Source: an uncultured Prevotellaceae bacterium
Lineage (GTDB): Bacteria > Bacteroidota > Bacteroidia > Bacteroidales > Muribaculaceae
Reading direction: 5' to 3'
Assembly: GCA_900556245.1 (NCBI GenBank)
Contig: USOC01000010.1
Coordinates: 1 to 12,401 of the forward strand
Length of the DNA: 12,401 nt
The notes below the pieces were generated by a model. The model ran no database searches. It saw nothing but the letters and a program-made list of their open reading frames with translations, and was not told where the DNA came from. The position numbers and the translations under genes were made by a program. The number at the start of each line of letters is the position of its first letter. Position 1 is the first letter of the stretch. This document shows positions 1 through 7,847 of the stretch, in pieces.

Positions 1-33
1 GGCGTTAGAACCGCGAAGCTGGTTGTGAAATAA
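1..33 (+). CDS. C-terminal end of an upstream gene, possibly a T9SS-sorted protein (partial)
   Basis: Frame 1 reads GVRTAKLVVK and then TAA at 31-33, followed 27 bases later by an intrinsic terminator, so an open frame from the left most probably ends here. The tail resembles the last beta-strand of type IX secretion sorting domains, which commonly end in a basic/hydrophobic pattern such as AKxxxK. The glycosidase later in this window ends in a similar way (MAKKFIKR). Only ten residues are visible, so the protein family is unknown and the T9SS reading is an inference. Confidence 0.45.
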   Translation, partial: GVRTAKLVVK

Positions 34-60
34 ATTTGCTTTGCATGCAAAGCGGACAAA

Positions 61-89
61 GGGATTGCCTACATGGCAGTCCCTTTTTT
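61..89 (+). terminator. Rho-independent terminator of the upstream gene
   Basis: The arms GGGATTGCC (61-69) and GGCAGTCCC (75-83) pair over 9 bp with one G-U pair. The loop is TACAT, and six T follow at 84-89. It lies just after the TAA at 31-33 and before the MATE gene, so it separates the two transcription units. A 16-base perfect palindrome (GCTTTGCA/TGCAAAGC, 38-53) lies just before it. Confidence 0.85.
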
Positions 90-148
90 ATTGTAAAAAA
101 ATGTGTTAAAATTAGAGGCTTTCCGCATCGTTTTTTAGGGGGAATCTG

Positions 149-156
149 TAATTTTG
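149..156 (+). promoter_or_regulatory. Candidate Bacteroidota -7 box for the MATE gene
   Basis: TAATTTTG fits the -7 consensus TAnnTTTG and lies 21 bases before the ATG at 178. No good -33 TTTG is found 19-21 bp upstream, so the call is tentative. If correct, transcription would start near 163, downstream of the TTG codon at 154. That supports ATG 178 as the start. Confidence 0.35.
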
Positions 157-177
157 TCGCGGTTTTCAGGTTTGTTT

Positions 178-1545
178 ATGGCAAATTATAATGAAATGAC
201 AAGCGGGCGTACGCTCCCGCAAATCTTCAGATTCACAATGCCCTTGTTGTTGGGCAACCTCTTGCAGCAGACTTATTCTCTGATTGATGCGGCTATTGTT
301 GGTAAGTTTTTGGGAATCAATCCTCTTGCAGCAGTTGGAGCGAGCAGCTCGGATATTTTCCTGATATTGGGTTTTTGTTCGGGGTGCTGTTGTGGTTTCG
401 GTATCCCGGTGGCGCAAAAGTTTGGAGCGAGGGACTACGGCGATATGCGGCGCTATGTGTTTTCCGGGTTGAAGCTGACGGCATGGATGTCGGTCGGCAT
501 TGCTTTGGTGACTTGTTTGTTTTGCGGAACGATTCTCCGTATTATGCAAACGCCGGAAATGATTTTTGAAGACGCTTATTGGTATCTGCTCATCACGTTT
601 GTCGGAGTCCCTGCCACGTTCTACTATAACTTGCTGTCGAGTGTCATCCGGGCATTGGGTGACAGTAAGACGCCGTTTTGGTTCTTGTTGTTTTCCACCA
701 TACTCAACGTTGCCCTTGACCTTTTCTGTATCGTCACACTCGGATGGGGCGTTGCCGGTGCTGCAATCGCCACTGTCTTTTCGCAAGCCATGTCGGCATG
801 GCTTTGCTACGTCTATATGATGCGTCGGTTTGATATTCTTAAAGGAGATGCTTCCGACCGGGTTCTGTCTCCCCGTCATGTCAGGATGCTGCTCAAGATA
901 GGAGTGCCGATGGGATTGCAGTTTTCCATCACAGCCATCGGAAGTATCATGCTTCAGAGCGCCAACAACGCCTTGGGGACGAGTTGCGTTGCGGCTTTCA
1001 CGGCGGCAATGCGTGTGAAGATGTTCTTTATCTGCCCGTGTGAGAGCCTCGGCATTGCGATGGCGACGTTTGCCGGACAGAATTATGGAGCAGGCAAGCC
1101 CAAGCGTATTTGGCTCGGGGTGAAATCGAGTATGCTGATGGCGACCATATATGTAGTTTTCACAATTATTGTGCTTTTTGGCTTTTCAGAGGAGTTTGCC
1201 TTGCTGTTTGTCGACCGCGGGGCAGATGAAATCATTCGCAACACGGCGTTGTTTCTGCATGTGTCTGCCATATTCATGCCGATGCTGGCGCTGTTGTGCG
1301 TGTTGCGCTATACGATACAGGGTGCGGGATATACGAATTTTGCGATGTGTTCGGGTGTGATGGAAATGATAGCCCGAGCCTTGGTAAGTCTGTTTCTGGT
1401 GCCGGCCGTCGGGTATATCGGCGTATGCTACGGCGACTCGTTGGCTTGGATTGCCGCCGACCTTTTTTTGATACCGGCATTTATCTATGTCTATCGTCGG
1501 CTTAAACGCACCTGCGCCCTGCCGGCAGAAGATTCGGCTGCCTGA
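178..1545 (+). CDS. MATE-family multidrug/cation efflux transporter
   Basis: This is an inner-membrane exporter of the MATE family, which uses a Na+ or H+ gradient to expel drugs or metabolites. The product has 455 residues, the usual MATE length. It is hydrophobic throughout, with about twelve membrane segments in two related halves. The N-terminus (MTSGRTLPQIFRFTMPLL, followed by GNLLQQTYSLIDAAIVGKF) is the characteristic MATE opening, and the second half contains FAGQNYGAGK, a typical family motif. The frame stays open upstream to a TTG at 154, but that codon lies inside the candidate -7 box, so ATG 178 is preferred; ATG 196 (MTSGRTL) is also possible. The substrate cannot be told from sequence. 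The gene is alone after a terminator, with an 86-base gap to the next gene. Confidence 0.9.
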   Translation: MANYNEMTSGRTLPQIFRFTMPLLLGNLLQQTYSLIDAAIVGKFLGINPLAAVGASSSDIFLILGFCSGCCCGFGIPVAQKFGARDYGDMRRYVFSGLKLTAWMSVGIALVTCLFCGTILRIMQTPEMIFEDAYWYLLITFVGVPATFYYNLLSSVIRALGDSKTPFWFLLFSTILNVALDLFCIVTLGWGVAGAAIATVFSQAMSAWLCYVYMMRRFDILKGDASDRVLSPRHVRMLLKIGVPMGLQFSITAIGSIMLQSANNALGTSCVAAFTAAMRVKMFFICPCESLGIAMATFAGQNYGAGKPKRIWLGVKSSMLMATIYVVFTIIVLFGFSEEFALLFVDRGADEIIRNTALFLHVSAIFMPMLALLCVLRYTIQGAGYTNFAMCSGVMEMIARALVSLFLVPAVGYIGVCYGDSLAWIAADLFLIPAFIYVYRRLKRTCALPAEDSAA

Positions 1546-1631
1546 AATTTTGGTGCGGATTTTCGGAATTCTGAGCGTCGTAGTTGGAAAATAATCTTTA
1601 AATTGCGGCTGACTTATCAAAATTATGCAGA

Positions 1632-3122
1632 ATGGAGACGATTGTGCGATATGCAAAGACCCTGATACTTGCTGTCATAGCCACCTTGTCGGACAATGCA
1701 CAAGGAGGGCAGATGTCCCGGATTCCGGAAACAGGCAGTTTCGTATTGCAGGGAAAAGCGGTCAATGTGCCTGCCGACAAAAAATCATTTCGAGTGGCTG
1801 TAACCAACTTGTTTGCCGGGGATGGCTTTGATGTGCCTTTCAGAGATGACGGAACGTTTTGCAGGCAGTTGCCGGTGTTGGGAATGCAGGATATGTATCT
1901 TTATTTAGGAGATGCCGTGACTGTTTCGGTTTGTGCGGGAGACACCATTTATCTGGCGTTTGACTTTGAGAAATGTCCGGAATCCATTCAGCTGAAAGCA
2001 TCGGAAGCGACTCGGACAAGAGAACTGAGTCTTGAACTGGAACTTTACCGTAAGTTTCGCAGGGAATATCTCGGCTTGGCGAGAGAGGGTTGGAAGCCCG
2101 GCGTGCTGTCGGATACAGCCTATCTGAACAAGGTGAAGCGGTATGTGGACGGATATAGGAGCGAAGTTCAGAATTTTGAGTCGCGTCACGGAAGGATTCC
2201 GCATGCGGACTATCTGCTCTATCGGGGGTATTTTGACGGAATCCGTATGGTCTCCGTCGACCCCAATGCTTTGTCCGCACTGTTTTTCCGGTACAATGTA
2301 CGGTGTTTCAATGGTGAGCGGTCAGAAAAATCGCCGGTCTATCAGTCTTCGGATTTCAATTTCTTTCAGTCGCCTTCAGCACTTGGATTTGCCAGGAGTT
2401 ATTTCTATTCGAGAATGTATCCTCTTGTTTCTCTGTGGAGCGGCGAGGGCGTTGAGGAAAAGTGGAGCCGGCATCTGGCAATTGCTGAAGCGGTTATCCC
2501 CGAAAAGAGCTTGCGGGATTGTCACGAAGTGGTTGCATTCATGTCGGATGTAACCATGAACCGAGACGGAAATGTCAGTGGGCTGAAGTCTGTAGGAGAG
2601 AAGATTCTGAGCAGACTGACGACTCCGGCTGTCGCAGAGAAGATGCGGCAATTGTCAGACCGTTATTTCGGGCAGATGAGCCCAGGGCAGCCTGCTCCTG
2701 ACTTTACATTGATGAACGAAGAAGGGAAACCGGTGTCTTTAAGTGATTTGAAAGGAAAAGTCGTCTATATGGACATTTGGGCTATAGGATGCGGTCCATG
2801 TCGGAAAGAGTTCGGTATGTTGGAAGATTTGCATAAAAAGTATGCGGCTTATGAGGACAGGCTGGCATATGTCTATGTGTGTATCGGTTCTGCAGAAAAG
2901 GAATGGAAGGCGGCTTTGTAGTTAGTTGGACTGAAAGGATATTTGCTGCATGCTCCGACAGGAAAAGAAAAAGGTTTTGTCGCCTATAACGGTGATTTTT
3001 TTCCTTTGTATGTGCTGATAGATCATAAAGGATATATTGCTGAATATAATTCCCCTCTCAGACCGTCTGTCCTGATGGAAGACAAACCGAATCTGCTGGA
3101 CGAATTGTTGAACGCTTTCTGA
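1632..3122 (+). pseudogene. TlpA-like exported thioredoxin-family protein, interrupted by in-frame TAG
   Basis: The family comprises secreted thiol-disulfide oxidoreductases with a long N-terminal region and a C-terminal thioredoxin/AhpC-TSA domain. Residues 1-24 look like a signal peptide (KTLILAVIATLSDNAQG); no lipobox is seen. Residues 30-340 are a poorly conserved region. PGQPAPDFTL, near residue 350, opens the thioredoxin fold. The active site is C387-G-P-C390. A TAG at 2919-2921 (codon 430) stops translation, giving 429 residues. The same frame continues for 66 codons to TGA at 3120, encoding the rest of the fold, including FPLYVLID with the expected cis-proline (P458) and a helix ending LLDELLNAF. 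The intact protein would have about 496 residues. A single substitution in an AAG, GAG, CAG, TGG or TTG codon would explain the stop. The truncated product keeps the CxxC motif but lacks the cis-proline and last strands, so it is probably misfolded. Real mutation or sequence error cannot be distinguished here. Confidence 0.8.
2919..2921 (+). other. In-frame amber (TAG) codon inside the thioredoxin domain
   Basis: The reading frame is continuous and family-like on both sides: WKAAL, stop, LVGLKGYLLHAP. There is no shift of frame. TAG also ends pstB and phoU in this window, so it acts as a normal stop in this genome. Confidence 0.85.
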
Positions 3123-3146
3123 AGACAGAGCGGAGTGGAACGGCTT

Positions 3147-3920
3147 TTATTCAATCGGGCGATAGTCGCGGCGGGCTACCGGGCGGCTGCAATAGTTGAA
3201 GTGCCACCATTCGGTGGGCAATGAGCGGAAACCGCTTTCTGTCATCACGTTTCGGAGTAACAGCCTGTTTTGTCGCTGCTCTTCTGTAATGAATCCCTTT
3301 TTCACCAGAATTTCTTCTGTTGTGATATGAGCTTCTTTGCCGAGATGGTCGACCGGAGTGCCCATCGGCAGCGGGGTGCCGTCTTCATTGAGTATGCTGA
3401 CATCTACCGCCAGCCCGTAGTTGTGCATTCCTCCTCCATTAGCGGGATTTGAGACATATATTTTCTTGTCGGTGTGTTTGACGGCATCCCACATTTTTTG
3501 CTGGACCGACATCGGGCGGGCGGCATCATAGACAATCAGCCTGCATCCCGGACGGCGTTTCCGCAAAAGTTGTTGCGCTTTCAGCAGGCAGGCCATCGCA
3601 TCGGGATGGAGATAGGCTTCGCGTAAATCTTCATAGAGCCGTTCGCCTGTGAAATTTTCGGGAGAAGCATACATCATGCTGACAGCAATCGACGAATCGG
3701 CTTCCGCCACGTTGATGTAGCCTAATGAATCGAGGTGTAGCGACGTTTTGCTTTTTCTTGTCTTGTGGGATAGTTCGGAAGACGTTGTCGAGGTCACTGT
3801 TTGTGACGAGTCTGCGCTGAAAGGAGCATTGCCTTGATTGTCGTCTTGTCGTTGTCCGCAACCTGCAAACAGCATCAGAACCGGCGCAAGAAAGATAATC
3901 CGGAGTCTTTTATGTTTCAT
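3147..3920 (-). CDS. Lipoprotein D-alanyl-D-alanine dipeptidase (VanX/DdpX type, peptidase M15D)
   Basis: Members are zinc dipeptidases that hydrolyse D-Ala-D-Ala. The product has 257 residues. The N-terminus is a lipoprotein signal (MKHKRLRIIFLAPVLMLFAG, then C21), so it should be anchored in the cell envelope. Residues 25-60 are a Ser/Thr-rich linker. The catalytic domain has the VanX pattern: YDAARP with R135, H166 and D173 seven residues apart (MHNYGLAVDVS), and EWWH with E237 and H240. These match the zinc ligands (His, Asp, His), the catalytic base (Glu) and the arginine of VanX. Lipoprotein versions are common in Bacteroidales and are thought to serve peptidoglycan peptide turnover. 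No vanH or vanA neighbours are present, so a glycopeptide-resistance role is not supported. It converges on the broken thioredoxin gene (24-base gap) and is divergent from pstS. The symbol ddpX would be reasonable but is not certain. Confidence 0.88.
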   Translation of the reverse strand: MKHKRLRIIFLAPVLMLFAGCGQRQDDNQGNAPFSADSSQTVTSTTSSELSHKTRKSKTSLHLDSLGYINVAEADSSIAVSMMYASPENFTGERLYEDLREAYLHPDAMACLLKAQQLLRKRRPGCRLIVYDAARPMSVQQKMWDAVKHTDKKIYVSNPANGGGMHNYGLAVDVSILNEDGTPLPMGTPVDHLGKEAHITTEEILVKKGFITEEQRQNRLLLRNVMTESGFRSLPTEWWHFNYCSRPVARRDYRPIE

Positions 3921-3936
3921 TGTTTTCTGATTTTTT

Positions 3937-3968
3937 CAAAGGTACGATAATGTTGGCAGACAGGCAAA
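3937..3968 (-). promoter_or_regulatory. Bacteroidota promoter of the dipeptidase gene
   Basis: On the minus strand, TTTG at 3968-3965 (-33) and TACCTTTG at 3944-3937 (-7) are separated by 20 bp. This is an exact match to the Bacteroidota housekeeping consensus TTTG / TAnnTTTG. The ATG is at 3920, so the leader would be about ten bases. The -33 box lies 11 bp from the Pho box of the divergent pst operon. Confidence 0.75.
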
Positions 3969-3979
3969 GAAGAATCTGT

Positions 3980-4019
3980 TGTAATCGAAATGTAACGGCA
4001 ATGTGATGTCGCTGTTATC
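3980..4019 (+). promoter_or_regulatory. Double Pho box (PhoB-type operator) upstream of pstS
   Basis: Four half-sites follow one another with exact 11-bp spacing: TGTAATC (3980), TGTAACG (3991), TGTGATG (4002) and TGTTATC (4013), separated by 4-base spacers. The E. coli PhoB site is made of TGTCATA-like 7-mers with 4-base spacers, so the layout is the same and each half-site keeps TGTnA. The last half-site ends 20 bp before the -7 box at 4040, which places a PhoB dimer over the -33 region, as expected for an activator. That the local regulator is PhoB is an inference. Confidence 0.8.
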
Positions 4020-4039
4020 ATATGACGAAGCCGTATATC

Positions 4040-4047
4040 TACTTTTG
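4040..4047 (+). promoter_or_regulatory. -7 promoter element of the pst operon
   Basis: TACTTTTG matches TAnnTTTG. A good -33 TTTG is missing at the right distance; the Pho box occupies that position, as in activator-dependent promoters. Transcription would start near 4054, about 15 bases before the pstS ATG at 4069. Confidence 0.65.
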
Positions 4048-4068
4048 TGCAGTCAAATTAAAGAACCA

Positions 4069-4881
4069 ATGAAAAAGGTATTTGTTGCATTGCTGTTGTT
4101 GCTTGCCATGGCGGGCGAGGCTACAGCTCAGAGAATCAAAGGCAGCGACACTGTTCTGCCACTGACGCAAGAATTCATCGAAAATTTTTTGAAAACCAAT
4201 CCAAAGTCAGAACTGACTGTCACCGGAGGAGGGTCGGGAGTTGGAATTTCCGCCTTGCTTGACGGGACAACCGACATTGCGATGGCTTCCCGTCCGATTA
4301 AGTTCAGCGAGAAGATGAAACTGAGCAAAGGGGGGAAGCAATTCCGCGAGATGGTGGTGGCTTACGATGCTCTTGCCGTGATTGTCAACCCGCAGAATCC
4401 TGTGTCGAAACTGACTCGGCAGCAGTTGGAGGACATTTTTCGTGGAAAAATCACAAACTGGAAAGAGGTGGGAGGTCCGGATTGGAAAATTGTGGTCTAT
4501 TCGCGCGAAACGTCGTCCGGAACCTATGAATTCTTTAAAGAAAGTGTCTTGAAAAACAAGAACTATATGAGCGGTGTGCTCTCGATGCCCGCAACCGGAG
4601 CGGTGATTCAATCCATCCGGCAGACCAAAGGAGCTATCGGCTATGTCGGGATGGCCTATCTGAACCTCTATGTCAAGCCTTTGGCAGTGTCCTACGACAA
4701 TGTCCACTACGTTCTGCCTTCGGTGGAGACGGCAGTCAACAAGACTTATCCTGTGGTCCGTCCGCTCTATTACTATTATTTGCGTGGGGGAGAGTCCGGA
4801 TTTCAGGGATTTTTGGATTATGTGTTGTCTCCGGCAGGTCAGAAAATCGTGTTGTCGACAGGTTATATTCCGGTTAATTGA
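4069..4881 (+). CDS. pstS: Phosphate ABC transporter substrate-binding protein PstS
   Basis: This is the extracytoplasmic phosphate receptor that delivers Pi to the PstCAB transporter. The product has 270 residues, a short PstS. Residues 1-20 are a signal peptide (KKVFVALLLLLAMAGEATA, then Q21) without a lipobox. The fold starts with KGSDTVLPLTQEF, followed by GGGSGVGISALLDG (53-66) and SRETSSGTYEFF (145-156), both of which form the phosphate site in this family. Lobe two contains LTRQQLEDIFRGKITNWKEV (115-134), a PstS hallmark. The open frame extends upstream to ATG 4003, but that codon lies inside the Pho box, and only the start at 4069 gives a proper signal peptide. It is first in the pst operon, with 45 bases to pstC, and is probably induced by phosphate starvation. 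Confidence 0.93.
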   Translation: MKKVFVALLLLLAMAGEATAQRIKGSDTVLPLTQEFIENFLKTNPKSELTVTGGGSGVGISALLDGTTDIAMASRPIKFSEKMKLSKGGKQFREMVVAYDALAVIVNPQNPVSKLTRQQLEDIFRGKITNWKEVGGPDWKIVVYSRETSSGTYEFFKESVLKNKNYMSGVLSMPATGAVIQSIRQTKGAIGYVGMAYLNLYVKPLAVSYDNVHYVLPSVETAVNKTYPVVRPLYYYYLRGGESGFQGFLDYVLSPAGQKIVLSTGYIPVN

Positions 4882-4926
4882 CACCGGAGACGGTCATCGA
4901 AATCAACAAATCATAACAAACTGGAT

Positions 4927-6126
4927 ATGAAAAAAGAAATGAGAAAAATTGTTGACATTGTGGCGAAACGCCTGCTGACGGTCAGCGGATTTGTCACCAG
5001 TGTCGTGATTCTCCTGATTGTGGGATTTCTCTTTACGGAAGGAGCCGGACTTTTTCGCTCGAAAGTAATAGAAGAAGGTTATGTGCTTGCCGTCAATCCG
5101 GAAAATCCTGTCAATGCGCTGACGGCGGCGGAAATCAAGGATGTCTTTGATGAGGAGATTACCAATTGGAAAGAAGTGGGAGGCAAAGATGAGTCTATCA
5201 GCCTTTTCCGTCTTGAAGACATGGAAAAGCGGTTCACACCCGAGCAATTGGGGGCACAGTATGAGCATTGTGGCACGTTGCTCGATTCGCTGATTGCCGC
5301 AGATTCCCGCATCATCGCCTTTGTGCCGAAAAATTTGGTGGAAGGTCAGCAAAAAATGAAGTTTCTTGACGACAATAATATCTCCCTTGGGGAAGTGCTT
5401 GGAGGTACGGAATGGTTTCCCACGGCAGCGCCTTCGCCGATATTCGGGATTCTTCCGCTGGTGCTCGGCACCCTGTGGGTAAGTCTTGTAGCCATCCTGA
5501 TTGCTTTGCCGTTCGGCATTTCGATAGCGGTCTATATGTCGGAAATGGCAGGAGAGCGAGTTCGGGCGATGTTTCGTCCGGTGATTGAACTGCTCAATGG
5601 CATACCGTCGGTAGTCTATGGATTTTTCGGACTCATTGTGATTGTTCCGTTCCTCCAGAATGTTCTTGACCTGCCTGTAGGAGAGTCCGGATTGGCGGGA
5701 AGCATTGTGTTGGCTATTATGGCATTGCCTACGATTGTGGCGGTGTCGGAAGATGCGATGCGCAGCTGTCCGCGTGATATGCGCGAAGCAAGCCTTGCGT
5801 TGGGGGCCACTCGCTGGCAGACTATCCGTAGGGTTGTAATCCCTTATTCATCGTCAGGCATTACTTCCGGCGTTGTGCTCGGTATCGGTCGTGCCGTAGG
5901 AGAAACAATGGCCGTGTTGATGGTGACCGGAAATGCGGCAGTGATGCCGACAACCATTTTTGAGCCATTGCGCACCATTCCGGCTACAATTGCCGCCGAA
6001 CTCGGAGAAGCTCCGGCCGGAGGGGCACACTATCAGGCATTGTTCCTGCTCGGAGTGATTTTGTTTGTGATTACTTTCTTGATTAACAGTTGCGTCAGCT
6101 ATATATCGGCACGCAACAGAAGATAA
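4927..6126 (+). CDS. pstC: Phosphate ABC transporter permease PstC with PstS-like loop insertion
   Basis: This is one of the two inner-membrane channel subunits for phosphate. The product has 399 residues, about 80-100 more than a typical PstC. TM1 is at about residues 20-38. The core permease domain starts at FGILPLVLGTLWVSL (173-187) and has the EAA loop near 274-310 (SEDAMRSCPRDMREASLALG), which contacts PstB. The extra length lies between TM1 and TM2, about residues 50-145, outside the cytoplasmic membrane. Residues 52-88 align without gaps to PstS residues 102-138 of the adjacent gene, with 20 of 37 identical, including ITNWKEVGG in both. The phosphate-contacting SGT motif of PstS is absent from the insert, so it probably does not bind phosphate itself. 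It may dock PstS or mimic one lobe. The gene lies 18 bases before pstA. Confidence 0.9.
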   Translation: MKKEMRKIVDIVAKRLLTVSGFVTSVVILLIVGFLFTEGAGLFRSKVIEEGYVLAVNPENPVNALTAAEIKDVFDEEITNWKEVGGKDESISLFRLEDMEKRFTPEQLGAQYEHCGTLLDSLIAADSRIIAFVPKNLVEGQQKMKFLDDNNISLGEVLGGTEWFPTAAPSPIFGILPLVLGTLWVSLVAILIALPFGISIAVYMSEMAGERVRAMFRPVIELLNGIPSVVYGFFGLIVIVPFLQNVLDLPVGESGLAGSIVLAIMALPTIVAVSEDAMRSCPRDMREASLALGATRWQTIRRVVIPYSSSGITSGVVLGIGRAVGETMAVLMVTGNAAVMPTTIFEPLRTIPATIAAELGEAPAGGAHYQALFLLGVILFVITFLINSCVSYISARNRR

Positions 6127-6144
6127 AAACAACCAATTACGACA

Positions 6145-7029
6145 ATGGATAGATTTAAAAATTTATTAGCCGACTATGGTCGTCGCCGCCGGATGGAACA
6201 GTGGGCTGTGTTCCTGATGTTCAGAATATTCAGTTATGCGATAGTCGCCGTATTGTTCGGCATTCTCGGTTTCCTTATCTACAAGGGGGCGGGAGCTTTG
6301 AGCTGGGAATTTCTTACGGAAGCTCCGCGCGACGGCATGAAAGCCGGCGGAATATTTCCGGCAATTGTAGGAACGCTCTGCCTGATGGGGGGAAGTGCCT
6401 TGTTTGCCTTTCCTGTGGGAATCATGAGTGGAATCTACATGAATGAATATGCGCGCAACACAAGAATGGTGAGATTCATCCGCGTGATGACCAATAATCT
6501 CGGCGGTATTCCGTCGATTGTCTTCGGACTTTTCGGAATGGCGCTGTTCGTCACTTATCTCGACTTTGGAGACAGCATTCTTGCCGGTTTGCTGACGCTT
6601 GGCCTTCTGTCATTGCCATTGGTGATTCGCACTACGGAAGAGGCCTTGAAAGATGTCCCGGAGAGTTATCGGGAGGGGAGTCTGGCGTTGGGAGCCACGA
6701 AGACGCAGACCATTTGGCACGTCACGCTGCCGATGGCGATGCCTCGCATTCTGACCAGTATGATTCTGTCGCTGGGACGCATTTCCGGAGAGACTGCACC
6801 GATTCTTTTCACTTGTGCGGCCTATTTTCTGCCCAATCTTCCAAGCAGCATTTTTGATCAGTGTATGGCATTGCCTTACCACCTTTACGTCATATCGACA
6901 AGCGGCACGAGTCTCGACGCGCAGCAGCCGATAGCCTATGGAACAGCCTTGGTGCTGATTCTGATTGTGCTGGTATTCAATCTTCTTGCCAATTTCAGCA
7001 GAAGATATTTCGAGAAAAAAATGAAGTAA
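6145..7029 (+). CDS. pstA: Phosphate ABC transporter permease PstA
   Basis: This is the second channel subunit, partner of PstC in the inner membrane. The product has 294 residues, the normal length. TM1 is at about 22-46. GGIFPAIVGTLCLMGGSALF (68-87) begins the permease domain. NNLGGIPSIVFGLFG (117-131) is a conserved PstA segment, and the EAA loop is at 165-200 (EEALKDVPESYREGSLALGA). The last membrane helix ends in a basic tail (RRYFEKKMK). Unlike the pstC product it has no extra domain. It is followed by pstB after 18 bases. Confidence 0.94.
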   Translation: MDRFKNLLADYGRRRRMEQWAVFLMFRIFSYAIVAVLFGILGFLIYKGAGALSWEFLTEAPRDGMKAGGIFPAIVGTLCLMGGSALFAFPVGIMSGIYMNEYARNTRMVRFIRVMTNNLGGIPSIVFGLFGMALFVTYLDFGDSILAGLLTLGLLSLPLVIRTTEEALKDVPESYREGSLALGATKTQTIWHVTLPMAMPRILTSMILSLGRISGETAPILFTCAAYFLPNLPSSIFDQCMALPYHLYVISTSGTSLDAQQPIAYGTALVLILIVLVFNLLANFSRRYFEKKMK

Positions 7030-7047
7030 CCTAAAAGCGAAAGACAA

Positions 7048-7800
7048 ATGAGCAAGATTCAAGCGACAAACGTGAATTTTTATTACGGTGATTTTCAAGC
7101 ATTGAAAAATATCACGATTGATATACCGGAAAATCAAGTGGTGGCCTTTATCGGACCGTCCGGCTGTGGGAAAACCACATTCCTACGCCTCTTCAACCGC
7201 ATGAACGACTTGGTGCCGCACATCCGTCTGGACGGCTCTATCCGTATTGACGGACAGGATATTTATTCTCCGGAAGTCGACGTAGATGCTTTGCGAAAGA
7301 GTGTGGGTATGGTGTTCCAGCGTCCTAATCCGTTTCCGAAGAGCATTTTCGACAACGTTGCGTATGGATTGAGAGTCAATGGTGTGCGAGACAAGCATCT
7401 GATTGAAGAACGCGTAGAGGAGACACTCCGCGGTGCGGCGTTGTGGGATGAGGTGAAAGACAAACTCAATAAATCTGCCCTGGCACTTTCCGGCGGACAG
7501 CAACAGCGGCTTTGCATCGCTCGGTCGATGGCGGTGCGCCCGACCGTACTGCTGATGGACGAGCCGGCTTCTGCGCTCGATCCGATTTCGACCGCTAAGG
7601 TGGAGGAGCTGATTAAAGAATTGAAAAAACAGACGACCATTGTCATCGTCACACACAACATGCAGCAGGCTTCGCGTGTCAGCGACAAAACAGCATTTTT
7701 CTATATGGGCGAGCTGGTGGAGTATGACGATACGAAAACCCTCTTTACGAATCCAGGAAAGGAGGCCACGCAAAACTATATCACCGGCCGTTTCGGATAG
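7048..7800 (+). CDS. pstB: Phosphate ABC transporter ATP-binding protein PstB
   Basis: This cytoplasmic ATPase drives phosphate import through PstCA. The product has 250 residues, the standard length. All motifs are present: Walker [10 protein letters not shown] (36-44), Q-loop Q91 in [15 protein letters not shown] (a PstB-specific stretch), signature LSGGQQQR (147-154), Walker B LLMDEP with D171 and E172, and the H-loop H203 ([10 protein letters not shown]). The end ([16 protein letters not shown]) is also typical of PstB. It ends with TAG, showing that this codon is a functional stop in the genome. There are 47 bases to phoU. Confidence 0.97.
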   Translation: MSKIQATNVNFYYGDFQALKNITIDIPENQVVAFIGPSGCGKTTFLRLFNRMNDLVPHIRLDGSIRIDGQDIYSPEVDVDALRKSVGMVFQRPNPFPKSIFDNVAYGLRVNGVRDKHLIEERVEETLRGAALWDEVKDKLNKSALALSGGQQQRLCIARSMAVRPTVLLMDEPASALDPISTAKVEELIKELKKQTTIVIVTHNMQQASRVSDKTAFFYMGELVEYDDTKTLFTNPGKEATQNYITGRFG

Positions 7801-7847
7801 GGTGGTATGAACTAAAATCAAGAGAAACAGAAAAATAAGGATAGAAT

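Noticed and set aside
38..53. 16-base perfect palindrome as an operator or recombination site
   Set aside because: It is a single copy between a stop codon and a terminator, with no partner repeat in the window. It may only add to the 3'-end structure.
154..177. TTG start for the MATE gene
   Set aside because: TTG 154 overlaps the candidate -7 box, and the extra eight residues are not family-like. ATG 178 fits better.
3147..3920. Glycopeptide-resistance cluster based on the VanX-like gene
   Set aside because: No VanH, VanA, VanR or VanS neighbours are present. The protein is a lipoprotein of the kind common in Bacteroidales cell-wall turnover.
4003..4068. Longer pstS start at ATG 4003, adding 22 residues
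   Set aside because: It would start inside the Pho box and upstream of the -7 element, and it would bury the signal peptide. ATG 4069 gives a proper signal peptide.
4207..4884. Long minus-strand open frame opposite pstS, and similar ones opposite the MATE, glycosidase and pst genes
   Set aside because: These are antisense shadows of well-identified genes. Their translations are rich in His, Arg and Gln without recognisable domains.
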